A stretch of DNA of 64,000 nucleotides. Source: Boesenbergia rotunda (lineage: Eukaryota; Streptophyta; Magnoliopsida; Zingiberales; Zingiberaceae). Every line of letters starts with the position of its first letter. Positions within the stretch are counted from its first letter, which is position 1. A model generated the notes under the pieces. The model was given only the letters and a program-made list of their open reading frames with translations. It was not told where the DNA came from and ran no database searches. Shown piece by piece: positions 22,226 to 32,711 of the stretch. The DNA is taken from the NCBI GenBank assembly GCA_024364735.1, contig JAGFNQ010005383.1, forward strand, positions 248,001-312,000, in the 5' to 3' direction. A program made the translations under genes and the position numbers.

Positions 22226-23522
22226 ATCCATTCGGATGCTCCTGGCCATAGCAGCTCATTATGATTATGAGATATGGCAAATGGATGTGAAAACAGCTTT
22301 CCTTAATGGAAACCTGCTTGAGGATGTATACATGATACAACCTAAAGGTTTCACATCGGTTGATAAAACCAAAGTATGCAAGCTTCGACGATCCATATAT
22401 GGACTGAAGCAAGCATCCAGGAGCTGGAACATCCGTTTTGATGAGACAATCAAAGAGTTTGATTTCTCACAAAATCCTGACGAACCTTGTGTGTACAAGA
22501 AGGTTAGTGGGAGTACAGTCGTATTCCTAGTATTATATATCGATGACATATTACTTATAGGAAACGATATATCAGTTTTACAAACAGTTAAAATTTGGTT
22601 GTCCGAAACTTTCTCCATGAAAGACCTGGGAGAAGCAACCTATATCCTTGGGATTAGAATCTATAGAGATAGATCAAAACGGTTGCTTGGTCTTTCGCAG
22701 TCTACGTATATAGACCGAGTGCTAAAAAGGTTTAGCATGTCGGAATCCAAGAAAGGTTACCTTCCCATCAGGTATGGGATCAACCTTTCAAAGTCTATGT
22801 GTCCGCGCACAGAAGACGAGAGGATTTGTATGAATAAGATTCCCTATGCATCCGCGATAGGATCTATCATGTATGTTATGTTATGTACAAGGCCCGATGT
22901 ATCGTATGCTTTGAGCATCACAAGCAGATACCAGTCGGATCCAGGAATGGATCATTGGACGGCTGTCAAGACAATCCTTAAGTACTTAAGAAGAACTAAG
23001 GATGTGTTCCTAATATAAGGAGAAGGAGATATTATAATACGTGGGTATACGGATGCCAGTTTCCAGACAGATAAGGATGACTCCAAATCTCAGTCTGGAT
23101 ACGTATTTACTTTGAATGGAGGCGCAGTAAGTTGGAAAAGTTCCAAACAAGACACCGTAGCGGATTCTACCACGGAAGCGGAATATATCGCAGCTTCGGA
23201 AGCAGCAAAAGAAGCAGTCTGGATCAAGAAGTTTGTCTCCGAACTTGGCGTGGTTCCAACCATTGATGAAGCAGTGCCGGTTTACTGCGACAACAATGGA
23301 GCTATTGCACAAGCAAAGGAACCAAGGTCTCATCAGCGATCCAAACACGTGCTTCGCCGCTATCATCTGATCAGAGAGATTATAAGTAGGAATGACATAC
23401 AAATTGAGAAAATTCGCACTGAAAGGAATTTAGCGGATCCTTTAACTAAGGCCTTGCCTCAGAACAAGTTTGAGGGTCATGTTAGAGCCTGTGGTATTGG
23501 ATACCGTAGCGATTGGCATTAG
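22218..23522 (+). pseudogene. pol: Copia-C RT (palm) and RNase H
   Basis: RT continues in a new frame at MLKSIRMLLAIAAHYDYEIW with QMDVKTAFLNG and the catalytic YIDDILLIGND (about 22540). The frame runs to a TAA at 23016, where family members have Tyr (tat to taa). The same frame then gives RNase H: GYTDAS, SSKQDTVADSTTEAEY, YCDNNGAIA and the end NLADPLTKALP, stop 23520. So the RT palm and RNase H are readable, separated by one stop. Confidence 0.92.
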
Positions 23523-23536
23523 GCCAAGTGGGAGTT
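23522..23536 (+). other. Copia-C polypurine tract
   Basis: GGCCAAGTGGGAGTT directly before the 3' LTR; plus-strand priming site by position. Confidence 0.75.
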
Positions 23537-25830
23537 TGTTAGTGATATGAGAGAAGTGTCCTAAGGCAATCGCCTTATGATTGTAAATATTCATTTTAAT
23601 AAATGATAATTCACTATTTGAGTATACATGTTTGTGTATTTGATTGGGATCTTAAACTCATCTACTGAATGTCCGCAATACAATTCACAGCATAAGAGAA
23701 TTTGTGATGGGATCACAACTAGTGATTATCTCTAAATGTGCAATTGTGAAGTATTGAAAATATCCCTAGTCGATGAATTGATAAAAACGGACATTATCAA
23801 TTCTGTTGAGACTAGCATGGGTTATTCTCTAATCAGCTGATTTTCACTAGCTAGTGACATTGGGATGTCCGGAGATAAACATGGATGCTAGTTAAGGGAA
23901 CTAGTTCATTGGAGTGACTAGCTGTAAAACTTCATATGGTTATCTATAAAGATATGTCAATGAAGTTCTTACTGCAGCTTAAGTGCGATGTTCCTTTGAC
24001 TTGCGGTGTTCAAGTCATCTTGGTCATGGAGACTTATACTTTAACATCTTAAGCAAGCATCTCCTAGGAGGTGTGGACCCAGGATGATTGGGTATAAGCC
24101 AAAGTGTCCGAAGATGTTTGAGCAGCCTACAAAGGATTCACCACTCCTTGCGAGGAGATGTATACACAGGCCTATCGTCGGATTGTTCTCAAAGCCTCTG
24201 GCCAGAGCATATCATGTTTAGAGTGTGAGTCTCTTAAATACATGAGAGTAATTAGAAATCCAAAGGACGAGAAAGACACTACTTGGGCTAGGTGTGACGT
24301 AGTCAGCCTAGTGGGGACTGACACAAATAGACCGTGTCCTGAACCAAGTGGGTATAAGATGGTGAAGGGAATGGGGCACGATTCATTAGAGCTGCTGAAG
24401 GGTTTCAGAATTACTTCTGAGGTTAAACCGTTGATCTTTCGATTAATTGGGGGTCATGATGTACTACTAGGTGCCACTCATGATCGTTCTATAATTAGTT
24501 GATTATAGACGGCCAACATAAATCGAATGCCTATTTAGTCACACGCACTACGAGTAATCCGAGGGATTTAAAACGAGTTGAAAATTGGATTTTCCAATCA
24601 AGAGAAATAAGTCGAATCTGAGTTAATCAGAGGCGCAACGGAAACTTAAAATGGCTAAGTCTTTTGAAGGCTTATTGGGCGAATTAAATGAGTTTAATTC
24701 GCGATCGGTTCGGTTTGGTTTGGCCGGCCAAAGAGGGTGCCAAACCCCTTTGGTTTGGCCGGCCACAACAAGGGGAAGAAACCAATTTATTTGGTTTAAT
24801 TAATAAAATAAATCTAGCGCGATTTGTTTTATAAATTATGGATAAATAAATTTGTGTAAAGAAATTTATATAAATAAATTTATAGAAATTTATTCTTTTA
24901 TGGAAATTAAAATGATCCATGGAATGGTTTATTTTAATTTTATAAAATCAATTATGAATTGATTTTTCCATAATAAGAAGGTTTATAAATTTTTTGTTAA
25001 ATTTATTCCATAATTAAAGGAGAGAAGTATTTGTTTTATTATAAAGTTAGTTATAATAAAACTAGGCATAACGGAATAATTCATAAGAAACTTTATAAGA
25101 TAAATCTCTTATGAAAATTAATTCTGTTAATTCCGTTAAGAGAGAGACTTGACAAGGGAGAGGCTACTATATAAAGGAACCAAAGGCAAGCCTTGAATTC
25201 CAATCAATTGAGTTATCAAGAGATTAGTAGCTTCCTCTCTCTCTCTCTTATTCTCTTCTCCCTTCCCCTTAGGGCTGACGCCCACATCCCCTCCTCCTAG
25301 GGCCGGCGCCCAAGCTCCTCCACCTAGGGACGACACCTCTTCCTCCTAGGGCCGGCGCAAGCAACCATCACCAAGAAGGAGCCGAAGAAGAAAAAGAAGA
25401 AGCGGATCGCATCTCCTTCCTTCCCTTCCCGGAATTGAGATTCCGTTTTTGGTGGTTAGTTTCCTTTCTTCTCTCTTGATCTTCTATTTGTGCCTTTAGA
25501 GAATCTAGTAGTTCTCGTCGGCACAAAACTCGTGACTTTGCGAAGTCATCCCGAAGAGAACTCGGCGTGGACGCGAATAGAGGCGGAGCTTCCAAGGGAC
25601 GCTACGGTTGGATCTCGTCCCTTACTTCGAGTTACGCGAGGTACTAAGTAAATTAGTTTACTTTTCCGTAAAGTTTTAATTTATGATTATGTCCACACAT
25701 CATAAGGTTGCATGCTAGATACGTGGTTAAAATAATTTAAGAAATTATTTTATGCTAATTCTTCCGCTGCACGTAAAAATTTAAAAATTTACGAACCCAT
25801 ATCCTTGTCAACATGCACCCGGTCCCAACA
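23537..25830 (+). repeat. Copia-C 3' LTR
   Basis: 2294 bp, TGTTAGTG to CCCAACA, followed by the ATATG duplication. Differences from the 5' copy are mostly single substitutions, so the insertion is fairly recent compared with the layers around it. Confidence 0.95.
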
Positions 25831-25835
25831 ATATG

Positions 25836-27101
25836 CTTATGTTTAGGATGATGATATGTATATGCAAGTGATGTTTAAATGGAATGTTTGAATTGAAAAC
25901 TTAATTTTTCCCTAGCATGTGATATTCGGCCAAAGCATGGAACATTAGGTTTGTGAAGGTTGATTACCCTATGATGTCTGCTATGCTTAGTATGATACAT
26001 GATGTATATATATATGATACTGGTATGGGATGTTTGATGTCAAAAACCTAAGCTACCTCTACCTTTGACTTTCGGCCAAAACCTTAGGTTTAGGGTTAAG
26101 AAGAACTCGGTTAACTCATGAAGCATGCTACCACCCTTTATGAATTGCATGTGATGTGTATGATAAAATGCTTGAAAGGATACTCCACTAAGTATGGGAT
26201 CAAGAGCACCCCTTATGTTGTGTGGTGTGTCCCTGTGGGATCATGAGCACCCTTGAAGAGTGGTGTGTCCCTTAAGAGTGGATTTGGAGTACTCCTTAGC
26301 ATATATGTAAAGACATGATAAGTATTTTACTTTGTAAGTTGTGTACCCGACTCGGAAGGGGGTCGTTAAACAAATTCGGGGTGCATGTTAACGTAAGGTC
26401 ATGGCTACGGTAGGACGGAAGGGTCCTGCTCTAATTGGTTGGTGGCTCGCTACCCCAATTCATTAGGGAACGCACATTATGTGGTACACAACTGGGCCCT
26501 ATATGATATGGATGTATTTTTAAGTAATACCTTTATGGAATTGTTTTGAAAAACATTGATGATATGTGAAAGGCATGCTTAAGATACTTTATGCTGCATG
26601 CTTAGAAACTTTGATGTTTAGTATGCTATGATGAACTCATGCTTATGATTTATTATGTGTACATGTTGTATGCTTTCGTATGGATTTTGCGAGTAGCACA
26701 GGATCCTTACTAAGCATTTGCGCTTACTAGTTTATGTGTTGTCTTATGCTGCAGATAAGGGTAAGGAACACTTAAACTAAAGGAAGAGGCAGGAGGGCTG
26801 AAGATGTGTGGGGTGGTGGCTTGGGAAAGAATGATTCTATATCTACTTTACTATGCTTATGATGATGTTTGCTTCAACAAAGAATGTTAGAGAATGTTAG
26901 GATAACTCTTTATTAAGATATTTCAAATGATGACTAGTATGCTTAGCACTGGTAAATATCTCTTGATAGTTTTAAACAAGCATGCTCAGTACTTGGTCCT
27001 TGCATTGTTGGTTTTAAATTTTATGCTAGAAAAAAAAAATTATTATATGATTGATTGTACGTAACCCCGCCCCGAGAGTAGATATAAGGGCGGGCGTTTC
27101 A
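25836..27101 (+). repeat. Gypsy-2 3' LTR, second part
   Basis: Continues the LTR cut at 16052 and ends GGGCGGGCGTTTCA. It carries two more TTCGGCC units, the block GGTGGCTCGCTACCCCAA (about 26440, also in S1 near 4217), an acceptor-like TGCTGCAG (about 26750) and a terminal GC-rich inverted repeat. It ends inside the Copia-D interior. Confidence 0.88.
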
Positions 27102-27461
27102 AAGTACTTAAGCTTTTTTAATCCTACTAAGTACTTGAGCTTTTTAAATACCACAAAACACTTAAGCCAACACTTTCAAAAAAATTTTGAGTACCTTAAA
27201 ACTTAAAGCTTCAAACTTTTCAAGTACTCTAAAATCATGCTTCAAAGACCTTCCTAAGTACTTTTAACTTAAGTTATTAAAAGATTTCTAAGTACCTAAA
27301 AACTTAAGTTTCCAAAGTACAAATTTTTGTTAACCCCACGAATTTTTAAAAAATCCAGGGGGAGATTCCTTCCAGGGGGAGGGAACAAAATTTAACCTTT
27401 TCATGCTTGCTTAAACTTAACTTTTTGAACTAAGGTTGCCATAAATCAAAAAGGGGGAGAT
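27102..27461 (+). other. Copia-D internal 3' tail with polypurine tracts
   Basis: A low-complexity tail with repeated AAGTACTTAAG-like phrases. Two purine tracts follow: CCAGGGGGAGATTCC with GGGGGAGGG (27355-27387), and AAAAAGGGGGAGAT (27448-27461) abutting the LTR. The mirrored Copia-B tail (60199-60320) has the same tracts, so this is the natural end of this family. No gene. Confidence 0.85.
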
Positions 27462-28865
27462 TGTTGGTGCAGAATGCACCCAAGTCAAACCTGTGTTTTG
27501 ATAATGGCAACAGAGGTCAAAAGTTAAGTCTTACTTGTTTTCTAACAAGTTACTCTAGTGTGCAGGAAAAGTCCTAGCGAAGGACTGCTAGGCACTGGCG
27601 AAGGAATGCCAGGGTAAAAAGTCCTAGCGAAGGACTGCTAGGCACTGGCGAAGGAATGCTAGGGTAAAAAGCCCTAGCGAAGGACTGCTAGGCACTGGCG
27701 AAGGAATGCCAGAGTCAAAAGCCCTAGCGAAGGACTGCTAGGCGCCAGGCGAAGGACAGCCTGGACTGAAGCCCTAGCGAAGGAATGCTAGGCACCGAGT
27801 GAAGGGCAGCTCGGCATCCAAGACCTGACAAAGGACCGTCAGGCAAAAGTCCAACCAAAGGAACGGTTGGCATCAGGTAAATTCTCCCGATAGGAGTAGG
27901 TGAGGACGCGTTCCCCGTCGAGGGAACAGTAGGCGTCGGTTCGACCTAGGGCTCCATTTTAGAGGCCCAAAGTCAGAACCAAGACAACTAAGGCTGTATA
28001 ATCTAATACTTTATTGTTTTATTGTGTTTTGGACTAACCCTGGATGCATGACCGAAGGAACGTGTGTCTGCAACTCAGAAAGCCTCAAAGGAATGAGGCT
28101 ACAGCTGACCAGGTCGCCCGGAGTGTCCCGGGCGCCCCCAAGGCAAACACAAAACACAAGACAGCAAGATAGGGCTTCGACAGTTCAACTCCCGTGCGCC
28201 CCCGTGCTCCCGGGCGCCCCCGCTGCTCCCGGGCTCCCCCAGCGCTCCGGGCGCCCCATGCGCAAGCGTCGAAGATCAACCCAGCGAAGCCGAGAGATAA
28301 GATTTGACCCGGTCAATCCGGGTGCCCCGAGCGCTACGGGCGCCCCGGTCAAAGTGGATCCCAAAGATAAAGGGATTAGACGCTGACTGAGATTGAACCG
28401 GATCGAAGGACACGTGGGGGCGCCCCCGACGTCCCGGGCGCCCCTAGGCCCTATATAAAGGGCCCTCGACCAAGGCTTCAGAGCATCAATTCTCTCGACG
28501 CTTCTACGCTCTTCTGCTCACACGCTGCGCCCCGGAATCCTTCCAACTCGAGCCGACGATGTCCCGCTGCTCTGAAAAAGTTGAACCACCTCGGACGTCG
28601 GTAAAAGAGCTATTTAAAAGTTTACTGTACTTAATTCTGTAATCTTTTGTAAACTATTTTGCGCGTAATATAGAATTGCCCAAAGTAAACGGTCAACGAC
28701 CGTGGGCCTTGGAGTAGGAGTCGACCCAGGCTCCAAACCAAGTAAAAACGACTGCGTCTCTGTGGTGTTTTTCTTTTTATTTCCGCTGTGCACTTGCTCT
28801 TAATTTTTCGAAAAACGAATACCGATATTCACCCCCCCCCCTCTATCGGTTCTATCGATCCAACA
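27462..28865 (+). repeat. Copia-D 3' LTR
   Basis: 1404 bp, a close copy of 6061-7446. The hairpin array is at 27573-27870 and the TATA box at 28452-28459. One stem is better paired here (CCAACC with GGTTGG at 27851-27870) than in the 5' copy, where it reads GGTTAG. It ends CCAACA and is followed by GAATC. Confidence 0.93.
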
Positions 28866-28870
28866 GAATC

Positions 28871-29605
28871 AAGTACTGGAGGACATGTTGCGGGCTTGTG
28901 CCCTGGATTTCAAAGGGAGTTGGTGCCGATACCTATGTTTACCAGAATTCCCTTACAATAATAGCTACCAAGCTTCTATCAAAATGGCACCTTATGAGGC
29001 CTTGTACGGGAGGAGATGTAGGTCTCCAATCTGTTGGTACGATGGTGGTGAAATGAAGGAAATGGGGCTCAAGACGGATCTCATCGACGACACCACCCGA
29101 GCTATACAGAACATTCGGCAAGGAATAGAAGCTCCTCAGAGCAGGCAGAAGAATTATGCGGATGTCCGGCGTAGACCACTAGAATTTGAGGTTGGAGATT
29201 TGGTATTTCTCAAAGTGCCCCCATGAAAGGGGTAACGAGATTTGGGAAGAATGGAAAACTAAGTCCGTGTTATGTGGGACCGTACCCGATTCTGAAAAGA
29301 GTCGGCAAGGTGGCATATGAGCTAGAGCTGCCTCAAGAGATGTCGGCTATTCACAACGTGTTCCATGTGTCGATGCTCAAGAAGTGTATTCCAGACACAG
29401 ATCAAGTGATCGAGCGCAGACGGTACAAGTTCAGGAGGACCTAAGTTTTGAAAGCCGACCTATCCAGATCTTGGATCGGGAAATCAAAAAGCTAAGGAAC
29501 AAGGAGGTACCCTTAGTCAAGGTCCTATGGCAAAGTCAAAGGTTCGAGGAAGCTACCTGGGAACGGGAGGATGAGATGAGACGCAAGTACCCGGAGCTAT
29601 TTTAA
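28871..29605 (+). pseudogene. pol: Gypsy-1 integrase C-terminus and chromodomain-like tail (frameshifted)
   Basis: Resumes Gypsy-1 pol after Copia-D as VLEDMLRACALDFKGSW. A stop at about 29224 and a frame change follow FLKVPP. MKGVTRFGKNGKLSP with the GPY segment is read next, then a second frame change near 29420 leads to PIQILDREIKKLRNKEVPL and the tail EEATWERE, KYPELF, stop at 29603. Order and ends match Gypsy-2 at 13952-14497. Dead. Confidence 0.9.
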
Positions 29606-29630
29606 GTTCGAGGACGAACTTTCACGAGGT

Positions 29631-29639
29631 ATGGGGGAT
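29631..29639 (+). other. Gypsy-1 polypurine tract
   Basis: ATGGGGGAT immediately before the LTR start TGTAACGACCCG. Confidence 0.8.
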
Positions 29640-29922
29640 TGTAACGACCCGAAAAATTTTCTCAATATTTTCTTTAAAATATTGATCATGTCTAGATAGA
29701 TTTTCGAGGAACATAGAGATACTAGTACGAACTTTAGCATGATTGGTCATGATTTTTCATGTAGATTAGCTAAGTAATAATGGGCCATTCTAATATCATG
29801 GCCAATAAGGGACCTTAGGTAAAAATTTTATCATGAATAGAAATGGATTTAAATTATAAATATTAACATAAGCCTTAGTGGGCTCTTATATGGGCCTTAG
29901 CAAAAATAATTATAAAAGTAAT

Positions 29923-30003
29923 AAAAAAAAGTGCATGTACCAAGGATTGAACCTTGGACCTAGTGTATCACCATGCATATACTAACCAATTCACCTAGCA
30001 AGG
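29923..30003 (-). other. Antisense tRNA-like Pol III module in Gypsy-1 LTR
   Basis: On the minus strand, TAGGTGAATTGG (29986-29997) with GTTAG after it, then GGTTCAATCC (29944-29953) 44 nt later, with a T-arm CAAGG/CCTTG, and a run of eight T (29923-29930). Confidence 0.65.
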
Positions 30004-30107
30004 GAGTGCTAGTAGAGAATGAAGAGGATTTTGGTTAAGGCTTAGGGAAGTGAAGAGTCATCAAGAGAAGAGGCACCATGCCCCTTCACTTGCCCCCCTT
30101 CATGTAG

Positions 30108-30115
30108 TATAATAG
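30108..30115 (+). promoter_or_regulatory. TATA-like site of Gypsy-1 3' LTR
   Basis: TATAATAG before AGAGGGGAAGGG. The Gypsy-3 copy has TATAAAAG at the same place (58295), so this one has probably mutated. Confidence 0.5.
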
Positions 30116-32229
30116 AGAGGGGAAGGGAAGAGACAACTTAGCACTTAAGTCATTGTTCTCTTCTTCCACCAAAACTCCTTCTCTCCCTCTTCTTCCTTCT
30201 CCTAGCCGAAACCCACAAAGGGTTTTCTCCCTTGGAAAAGCTTCACAAGGGGACTTTCTCTTGAAGATCCAAGACTTCCTACAAGGCTAAAAGGGATAGG
30301 GGTGATCAAGGGACAACAAGGTCTTCATCCTCTTCTCTATTTAGGGTCTATCACCAAGACACCAAGGGTAAGACTCCCTCACCTGTGGTATAATAATTTT
30401 TCCTTGATGTTTACCATGATTTATGTTTTGTTGGAAATATATATGTTGAGGAAATCATGAGAGTTGATCCTTTAGGGTTTTCGGCCAAGGCATGGTTCTA
30501 AGTCTAGGATGATGTTAAAACTTTATTTAGGTTTCCTAATGTTTGCTATGGTAAATAAGGAATAAATTATGAGTTATGAAATTTTTAATGGCACCCTAGG
30601 ACCCTCTACAAGTTTCGGCCACCACCTCTAATCCATGGTTAGGATTAGATTTAACCTCTAAGCATGTCATCTATGATTCCCTGTGATCCTATGAATATAG
30701 ATTTCAAATGATATAAATTTTTCATGGGCCTAGACCCCCTCTAAGGTTTCGGCCATGACCAAGAATAGGTCTAGAACTTAGGGTTATCCCCAATTATGGG
30801 TTCTAATGGCTTCCTAGGATATTGTATGTATTGTATTGGATGTTAATTGTGAAGTATTTGAATTTTTCATGGACACATTACCCTTCTAGGGTTTCAGACA
30901 AGACAAGAATTAGGGCTAGGACTTAGGGTTAACTCCAATTAAGGGTTCTAATGACTCCCTATGGTAGTGTATGTAATTGTATGTGAATAGGTTCAAGGAT
31001 GTTATATGGTTTCTGATAATGTCCAAACCCTAAGTTTGTATGTTATGCATTATGACTCTGTATGTTATGTCATGTATCATGTTCTAGTAGGATTTATTTA
31101 TGAATGTCTTCCATTATATGTTATGAACACATGGGTCGAAGAAGTATGCATGCGTTAGGATAAACACTTTGGACATATGTGTAAGATAGTTATGTAAACT
31201 TATCCATGTTTAGGTTGAATGTTATGAACCTAGTTAGCAAGTATCATGTTCCTACAAATCTTACCCCTACATGTTTTATGATAGATACCATGATCCTGTA
31301 TGGTAGGTGATATGTGCCATGTATGTAATGCATGCTTACCTGAGGTACCGTGATCATGCAAGCTTTATGAACTAGGATGATGGTTATACGTTAGGGCATA
31401 ATTATGTATGTATGTCATGTCTTATGAATGAAAATGATGAATAAAGATATCTTATGAATGAAAATGATGAATGAAGATAAAGTTCATGCCTTCGAGGCAT
31501 AATGATGATATGGAATGAAAACGATGAATGAAGATAAGGTTCATGCCTTCAAGGCATAATGATGATGTTAAGCATTAAGAATGAATGATGATGCCATGTA
31601 TGTTTTATGAATGAAGAAGCATGTGAAATTATTTTACTTTATGAATGGGCTTTCACCGGACTTAGTAAGGTCCACGGTTCTGGACTACCGATGAAGCTGT
31701 CCACGGTTCTGGACTACCAATGAAGCTGTCCACGGTTCGGGACTACCGATGAAGCTGTCCTTACCCTAGTAGGTCGAGATTAGCTACCTCGTATTTACTT
31801 AGGGATGCGCGCACATGATGTATGTATGTGGTACAAGCCAGGGCCCATGATGTTATGATTAAGTTTAAGTATTTATAAGTATGATTTTCAAATAAGCATC
31901 CTTATGTATATGCATTTGACTCATGCATCCATTCATGTTATGCATTTATATTAAGAATATGCTCATGATTTATGCTAAGAATATGCTTATGATATGCTCA
32001 TGATTTATATTAAGAATATGCTCAAGATTTATGCTAGGAATATGCTTATGATATGCTCATGATTTATGTTAAGAATATGCACATGATTTATGCCAAGAAT
32101 ATGCTTATGATATGCTCATGATTTATGCTAGGAATATGCTTATGATTTATGCTAAGAGTATGCTTATGAATTGTGTTAAGAATATGCTTATGGTTAGGTT
32201 AAGAACCATGCCATTTTAAATGTCTTTTA

Positions 32230-32305
32230 AGAAGGGTTTTGAATGCATTTTGAAACCCAACAATTAGAACTAATCATGAAGGGTTTTGAATGCATTTTGA
32301 AACCT
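32230..32305 (-). other. Copia-A truncated tail
   Basis: GAAGGGTTTTGAATGCATTT occurs at 32231 and again at about 32278, a direct duplication of about 47 bp at the point where the Copia-A 3' end was lost. No gene. Confidence 0.6.
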
Positions 32306-32706
32306 ATGAAGCGCGACACATTCCCAACTCCCTTCTTAAAAAGCTAAACTCATTTTCGAGGAGTGGTTTACTGAAAATGTCCGCTAAATTTGATTTGGAC
32401 TCTACTTATGAGAGTACAACATCTCCTCTAGCAATATGATCTCTAATGAAGTGGTGATGCACTTCAATATGTTTAGTCCTAGAATGATGGACTGGATTCT
32501 TGGTTAGGTTAATCGTGCTAATGTTGTCACACAACACTTGCACACCCTTGTAGCTTAATCCATAGTCCTCTAAAGTATGAATCATCCACAACAATTGTGA
32601 TATACTCTCTCCCATAGCAATATATTCTGCCTCGGTCATGGAGAGAGCAACACAATGTTGCTTCCGACTTGACCAACTAACTAAAGATGATCCTAAAAAT
32701 TGGCAG
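32306..32706 (-). pseudogene. pol: Copia-A RNase H C-terminal part
   Basis: Minus strand: GCQFLGSSLVSW, then MTEAEYIAMGES, VLCDNISTINLTKNP, HSRTKHIEVHHHFIRDH, a stop near 32405 and NLADIFSKPLLENEF to the end at about 32306. It joins at GGGGGCTGCC to the part at 51476 once the CCCCC-flanked insertion is removed. Closest in the window to Copia-B RNase H (61284-61829). Confidence 0.9.
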
Positions 32707-32711
32707 CCCCC

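Larger units (their letters stand above)
16053..25830 (+). mobile_element. Copia-C, nearly complete Ty1/Copia element
   Basis: A 9.8-kb element with two LTRs of about 2.3 kb in the same orientation, PBS, gag, protease, integrase, RT, RNase H and a polypurine tract, flanked by the exact duplication ATATG (16048-16052 and 25831-25835). It sits in the Gypsy-2 3' LTR. Domain order (integrase before RT) is Copia. The lineage is uncertain; the gag start TNKLTGPNFIDW and the RNase H suggest a Tork- or TAR-like group. It is dead through a gag gap, an RT deletion and an RNase H stop. Confidence 0.95.
6061..28865 (+). mobile_element. Copia-D, LTR pair bracketing a nested Gypsy-2 block
   Basis: The LTRs at 6061-7446 and 27462-28865 are close copies in the same orientation. 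GAATC flanks the outside (6056-6060 and 28866-28870), and Gypsy-1 integrase continues across, so this is one insertion. Its own interior is almost gone. About 10 bp of primer site remain on the left (7447-7457). On the right about 360 bp remain (27102-27461), ending in a polypurine tract. The space between holds Gypsy-2 with S2 and Copia-C inside it. LTR sequence, GGGGGAGAT tract and relation to Copia-B suggest a SIRE/Maximus-like Copia, but no Copia-D pol remains to prove it. Confidence 0.88.
29640..32229 (+). repeat. Gypsy-1 3' LTR (3' end missing)
   Basis: Starts TGTAACGACCCG. Positions 31268-32229 repeat the window start (1-962). The last 644 bp of the LTR, seen at 963-1606, are absent because Copia-A begins at 32230. 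Features include a tRNA-like module, a TATA-like site (30108), TTTCGGCC repeats at 30478, 30613, 30747 and a decayed one at 30892, a donor-like AAGGGTAAGAC (about 30364), hairpins near 31485 and AT-rich tandem repeats (31940-32200). Confidence 0.92.
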
